The translations under genes were made by a program, and so were the position numbers. The notes under the pieces were generated by a model. It searched no databases, was not told where the DNA came from, and saw nothing but the letters and a program-made list of their open reading frames with translations. A stretch of DNA of 64,000 nt from the NCBI GenBank assembly GCA_903864275.1, contig CAIPFE010000014.1, positions 124,001 through 188,000 of the forward strand, read 5' to 3'. Each line of letters opens with the position of its first letter. Within the stretch, counting starts at the first letter, position 1. The stretch is from an uncultured Mucilaginibacter sp. (GTDB lineage: Bacteria; Bacteroidota; Bacteroidia; Sphingobacteriales; Sphingobacteriaceae). Below are positions 60,486 to 64,000 of this stretch, in pieces.

Positions 60486-61931
60486 ATGACACTTAGCAAC
60501 AGCGATTTTAAACTTGAAGTAACTTCCGAAATTGGTAACCTTCGTACCCTACTCATTCATAGCCCTGACAATGGCCTGGGGAAAGTGGTGCCTTCAAAAG
60601 CCCAGGACTGGCTGTTTGAGGATATTGTACACCTGGAAACCATGCGTAAAAACGAGTACGATTACTATGTTAAGCTATTGATGTATTTTTTGGATCCGGG
60701 TAAGATCAAGGGCAAACTCGCGCAAGTTGATAGCGCGGCTGATAACCGTGGATTTTTCAAGCCAGACGATAAAAACTTTCATGCATCGGCTAAAGTGATT
60801 GAAATTCAAACCCTTTTAGAGGATATTTTACAGGAAGCGGATATACGTAAAAAGCTTGTCGCCTCGGTATGTGCTATAGAAAACTGCAATTACCGCCTGC
60901 AATTAAAATTAATTGATACCGAGCCGGTTGAGCTTGCAAAAATTATCATATCAGGGTCTCTCAATAAAAATGAAATGATTTTCGCCCCTATTCCCAACCT
61001 CATCTTCTCAAGGGATATCGGCATCGCTGTAAACAATTTTATGCTGCTCAACAAGCCGGCAAAAAAGGCAAGGGCCCGCGAAACTTTGTTGATGCGATAT
61101 ATTTTTTTTAATCACCCGCTGTTTGCAGCTTACCGCGACAATATTTTGGAAATACCCGAAACTGTACAACATTTTTTACGGCCGGGCGAGGACAACGAAC
61201 AAAAGACCACTCTGGAAGGCGGTGATGTGATGATGGTGAGCCCCGAGCATTTAATAATTGGATGTAGTGAGCGTACATCAGTTAGCGGCGCCAACGAGGC
61301 AATAAAGCTGCTGTTTAAAAATAATGTAGTAAAAAAAGTAACTATCGTAAAAATCCCGCACAAGCGGGACTATATGCATATTGATACGGTTTTCACCCAG
61401 GTAAAACGAAATATGTGGGTGCTTTTGCGTTCGTTGGCCGTTAAAGAAAGCGATGTGGAAAGCCGTGAGCCGGCAGCATGGTTTGCTGATAAAAAAAATA
61501 AAGATAAACCCGAAATAGTACAATTTGAGCAAGGAAAAAAACCAAAAACTTTTAAATATTTGGAAGACTTGCTTACAGATGTAAGTGAAAATGACCTGGG
61601 CAGCAAGAAAAAAACAAAATTCATTTATTCAGGCGGTGATACGTTTCCTTACGATGCCAGGGAACAATGGACCGATTCGTGCAACCTGCTCGCTATAAAA
61701 GAAGGTGTAGTTTTAGGATACGACCGGAATGATAAAACAGTTGACGCATTTAAAGAAAAAGGGTTTAAAGTAATAAAGGTCGCAGATCTGCTTCAAAAAT
61801 TTGAACAGGACGAAATCAACCCTGAATCCATGACCGATACTCTTATACTTATGCCGTCCGCCGAGCTTTCAAGGGCACGGGGCGGCTTTCATTGTATGAG
61901 TATGCCGCTGCAGCGGGATAAGGTGGTCTGA
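60486..61931 (+). CDS. Arginine deiminase-like protein
   Basis: The 481-residue protein is in the guanidino-group-modifying family. I use the ATG at 60486 because an extended frame to 60255 runs through the repeat. It shows IGNLRTLLIHSPDNGLGKV, a FSRD substrate site in NLIFSRDIGIAVNN, the glycine-rich LEGGDVMMVSPEHLIIG, the H-x-D in YMHIDTVFTQV and the catalytic Cys in ARGGFHCMSMPLQ. It should convert arginine to citrulline and ammonia. It is longer than classical ADI (about 410). It starts the arginine cluster. Confidence 0.85.
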   Translation: MTLSNSDFKLEVTSEIGNLRTLLIHSPDNGLGKVVPSKAQDWLFEDIVHLETMRKNEYDYYVKLLMYFLDPGKIKGKLAQVDSAADNRGFFKPDDKNFHASAKVIEIQTLLEDILQEADIRKKLVASVCAIENCNYRLQLKLIDTEPVELAKIIISGSLNKNEMIFAPIPNLIFSRDIGIAVNNFMLLNKPAKKARARETLLMRYIFFNHPLFAAYRDNILEIPETVQHFLRPGEDNEQKTTLEGGDVMMVSPEHLIIGCSERTSVSGANEAIKLLFKNNVVKKVTIVKIPHKRDYMHIDTVFTQVKRNMWVLLRSLAVKESDVESREPAAWFADKKNKDKPEIVQFEQGKKPKTFKYLEDLLTDVSENDLGSKKKTKFIYSGGDTFPYDAREQWTDSCNLLAIKEGVVLGYDRNDKTVDAFKEKGFKVIKVADLLQKFEQDEINPESMTDTLILMPSAELSRARGGFHCMSMPLQRDKVV

Positions 61932-61935
61932 ACCT

Positions 61936-61982
61936 GGATTAAGCGGATTTTTCTGATGAATATTAGCTAAAATCCTTAATCC
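61936..61982. repeat. AATCC-word hairpin after the arginine deiminase-like gene
   Basis: GGATTAAGCGGATTTT (61936-61951) pairs with AAAATCCTTAATCC (61969-61982) except for a 2-base bulge, with a 17-base loop. It starts 5 bp after the stop. The words resemble those at 1048-1073. Confidence 0.6.
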
Positions 61983-62008
61983 TACTGTTGACAAAAAATA
62001 ATGGCCTA

Positions 62009-62950
62009 ATGACTAATGACACAATGACTAACAACCAATCCACCTCCCATATACTGATGATCCGGCCGGTTAACTTCGGATTTAATGAAGAAACCGCTGC
62101 AAGCAATGCCTTTCAAAACCGCAATGCCGACAAGAACGGCGTTAAAGAGAAAGCACGCCAGGAATTTGATACAATGGCAGCTATTTTGTTCGAAAACGGC
62201 GTGGATGTTACCGTTATTGAAGATACGCCCGAACCTTATACGCCTGATTCAATATTCCCAAACAACTGGGTTTCGTTTCATGCCGATGGTGGTATTTTTT
62301 TATACCCGATGCAAGCCGAAAACCGCCGGCTGGAACGACGTGAGGATATTATTGCCCAGCTGGAGGACCGTTTTGAGGTAAAACATATCATTGACCTGAG
62401 CCGCTTTGAGCTGGAGAATAAATTTTTAGAAGGTACGGGCAGCATGGTGCTCGACAGGGAAAACAAAATAGCCTATGCTTGTATCTCGCCACGAACAGAT
62501 CGCGAAGTATTAGCCTTATTTTGCAAACAAGCTGATTATAAAGAAGTTAGCTTTCATGCTTATGATGAATATCACCAGGCTATATACCATACCAATGTAT
62601 TGATGTGCATAGGAAGCAGGTTTGCTGTTGTTTGTTTAGAAGGTATTACCGGCGAGGATGAAAAAAATGCCATCACAACGATTCTAAAGTTAACACACAA
62701 AGAGATCATTGGCATATCTTTTGAACAAATGAACCAATTTGCAGGCAATATGCTTGAAGTGAGGAACGGCGAAGGTGATATTTTGATAGTGATGTCGAAA
62801 AATGCTTACAACTCATTAAACCAGGGACAAAAGACGACCCTTGAAAAATATGGGAAACTGATTTGGGCAGATATAAACACCATTGAAAACAATGGCGGCG
62901 GCAGCGCAAGATGTATGATTGCAGAGGTTCATTTGCCGGTTATAACGTAA
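62009..62950 (+). CDS. CtlX/DDAH-like amidinotransferase-fold hydrolase
   Basis: The ATG at 62009 gives 313 residues; 62024 is another choice. The protein has the amidinotransferase (beta-propeller) fold: HILMIRPVNFGFNEE, PDSIFPNNWVSFHADGG (substrate Asp), FLEGTGSMVLDR (Glu-Gly-Thr-Gly) and HQAIYHTNVLMCIG (catalytic His), and the Cys region GGGSARCMIAEVHLP near the end. It is close to the family of citrulline hydrolases CtlX and dimethylarginine hydrolases. It likely acts after the arginine deiminase in the same transcript. Confidence 0.85.
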   Translation: MTNDTMTNNQSTSHILMIRPVNFGFNEETAASNAFQNRNADKNGVKEKARQEFDTMAAILFENGVDVTVIEDTPEPYTPDSIFPNNWVSFHADGGIFLYPMQAENRRLERREDIIAQLEDRFEVKHIIDLSRFELENKFLEGTGSMVLDRENKIAYACISPRTDREVLALFCKQADYKEVSFHAYDEYHQAIYHTNVLMCIGSRFAVVCLEGITGEDEKNAITTILKLTHKEIIGISFEQMNQFAGNMLEVRNGEGDILIVMSKNAYNSLNQGQKTTLEKYGKLIWADINTIENNGGGSARCMIAEVHLPVIT

Positions 62951-62983
62951 TTCGCAAAATTGAGATTAGCATAATTTATAGAT

Positions 62984-63379
62984 ATGGACGAACAAATACA
63001 AATTGATCAAAAGTTTATCACAGCATCCAAAATCCTTTTAGCAGCATTTGCCGTAAGAATAGTTAATTCTATATTCCAGGGAATCCAGTATTTGATATCT
63101 TTCGGCTTAGCGTTTACAGCGCGCGAGCTTCTTAGCATAATATTTTCATCTGTTACGTTATTGCTTGTAATGTTAGTTGTAGTTTATTTGGTCCGCACAG
63201 GGCATGATTGGGTGAAATGGGTATTATTGCTGGTAATAGTTCTTGAAATATACTGGCGCTTTTACAATCATGCAATTTTTGAACTCGACTTAATTTCTTG
63301 GTGGGCATATTTGCTTTCAAGCACCCTGATACTTATCGCTACCGTAGTATTGTTTGTACCGTCACTCCAGAAAAGATAA
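62984..63379 (+). CDS. Small membrane protein of unknown function
   Basis: The 131-residue protein has about four membrane helices (about 15-35, 45-70, 75-95 and 105-125). No family was recognised. It lies 33 bp after the CtlX-like gene and before the arginine decarboxylase, so it may take part in arginine or agmatine traffic; this is inferred from position alone. Confidence 0.6.
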   Translation: MDEQIQIDQKFITASKILLAAFAVRIVNSIFQGIQYLISFGLAFTARELLSIIFSSVTLLLVMLVVVYLVRTGHDWVKWVLLLVIVLEIYWRFYNHAIFELDLISWWAYLLSSTLILIATVVLFVPSLQKR

Positions 63380-63462
63380 ATTACATTCAATACATAAAAT
63401 TTGTGCAAACAAATCTGTAGTTATTCCATTAAAAAATTACATTTTTGGCAAAATTTTAAAAA

Positions 63463-64000
63463 ATGCAGAGTTACGAGGAATTTCTTGACCTGAGTGTAGG
63501 TTTTCCGCAGGAAGGTTTTGAGATCATTGAGGATGAGTTATATTTTCACGACCTTAATCTAATGGAAATGATCGAAACGTATGGTACGCCGCTGCGTTTC
63601 ACATATGTGCCTATCATATCAAAAAAGATACAGCAGGCTAAACTGTTGTTTCAGCAAGCTATCATTAAAAACAACTACAGGGGTAGTTACAAGTATTGCT
63701 ATTGTACCAAAAGCTCACACTTTAAACATGTTGTTGAAGAAGCCTTAAAAAACGACATCCACCTGGAAACATCGTCGGCTTTTGATATGCCGATGATCGA
63801 TATCCTGGAAAAAAAAGGTGCAGTCGATAAAGACGTTACGGTGATCTGCAACGGATTTAAAACTTTTCAATACAAAACCTATATTATTGACATGCTGCAT
63901 GATGGGTTTAAAAACATCATCCCGGTGCTGGATAATAAGGAAGAGTTTAACCTTTATGATGACGAGATCGAGATGGATACCCCGTGTAACCTTGGTATCA
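63463..64000 (+). CDS. speA: Arginine decarboxylase, biosynthetic type (5' part)
   Basis: The first 179 codons are visible; the rest lies beyond the edge. The start matches ornithine/arginine decarboxylases of the alanine racemase fold: MQSYEEFLDLSVGFPQEGFE, LRFTYVPIISKKIQQAK, and the PLP Lys region YCYCTKSSHFKHVVEE. It continues with HLETSSAFDMPMIDILEKKG and VTVICNGFK. It converts arginine to agmatine for polyamines. It follows the arginine-degrading genes. Confidence 0.82.
   Translation, partial: MQSYEEFLDLSVGFPQEGFEIIEDELYFHDLNLMEMIETYGTPLRFTYVPIISKKIQQAKLLFQQAIIKNNYRGSYKYCYCTKSSHFKHVVEEALKNDIHLETSSAFDMPMIDILEKKGAVDKDVTVICNGFKTFQYKTYIIDMLHDGFKNIIPVLDNKEEFNLYDDEIEMDTPCNLGI

Noticed and set aside
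1..64000. CRISPR arrays, tRNA and rRNA genes
   Set aside because: The repeats seen are short degenerate words without regular spacers. No clover-leaf or rRNA sequence was noticed while reading, though no covariance search could be run.

Overview
The window is a chromosomal segment of a Bacteroidota bacterium, most likely family Sphingobacteriaceae and close to Mucilaginibacter or Pedobacter. This rests on four things seen here: promoter-like TAnnTTTG boxes and no Shine-Dalgarno sequences; many lipoproteins and DUF families typical of the phylum (DUF4249, DUF4403, DUF3667-like); a GH116 glycosidase; and an ECF sigma gene followed by a small membrane protein. The genus is an inference. No rRNA, tRNA, CRISPR array, prophage or plasmid origin was seen.

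Layout. 1-11.2 kb is housekeeping: a GlcD-like FAD oxidase (cut by the window edge), folB, glutaryl-CoA dehydrogenase, a TPR histidine kinase broken by a one-base frameshift, a PolB-like exonuclease coupled to a fused Dpp-type ABC ATPase, RNase R and a polyprenyl diphosphate synthase. 11.3-18 kb holds a TonB-C protein, an M1 aminopeptidase, rplU-rpmA (L27 has a long Ala/Pro/Glu/Val tail), a TPR protein, two paralogous membrane proteins and a dicarboxylate symporter. At 18.2-21.1 kb a serine beta-lactamase-like gene is split by an intact IS4-family element with perfect terminal inverted repeats and a target duplication. 21-36 kb carries a membrane-anchored winged-helix regulator, Dps, YbjQ, a double UspA protein, a PEP-mutase-like enzyme, GH116, an acetyltransferase, DUF4403, a patatin, DUF4249, two NHL-repeat lipoproteins and YceI. 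36-49.6 kb contains an OMP, a GNAT enzyme, a REC-PAS-kinase, a frameshifted DUF3667-like gene, an esterase/ECF sigma/membrane-protein cluster, a PD40 protein, a vanadium-haloperoxidase-like protein, PPK2 and a class A PBP. 49.8-58.5 kb contains a large HExxH/TolB-propeller/barrel protein, a fasciclin protein, MsrB, a GIY-YIG protein, an XRE-S24 regulator, bioF-bioD and small envelope proteins. 58.5-64 kb is an arginine region: argS, facing an arginine deiminase-like gene, a CtlX/DDAH-like gene, a small membrane protein and a partial arginine decarboxylase.

The most unusual signal lies between genes. At least ten intergenic spaces hold arrays of short degenerate words (about 7-12 bp), usually with the reverse-complement array on the other side so that the whole can fold into a long hairpin. 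There are several word families. One (CTTTCGGACTT-type) recurs at three loci up to 42 kb apart. One is a perfect 33-bp inverted repeat upstream of the glutaryl-CoA dehydrogenase gene. Many arrays start inside or within a few bases of a stop codon. Two instead sit between divergent genes, just upstream of a TATCTTTG -7 box. I could not identify a described element class that covers all of them.
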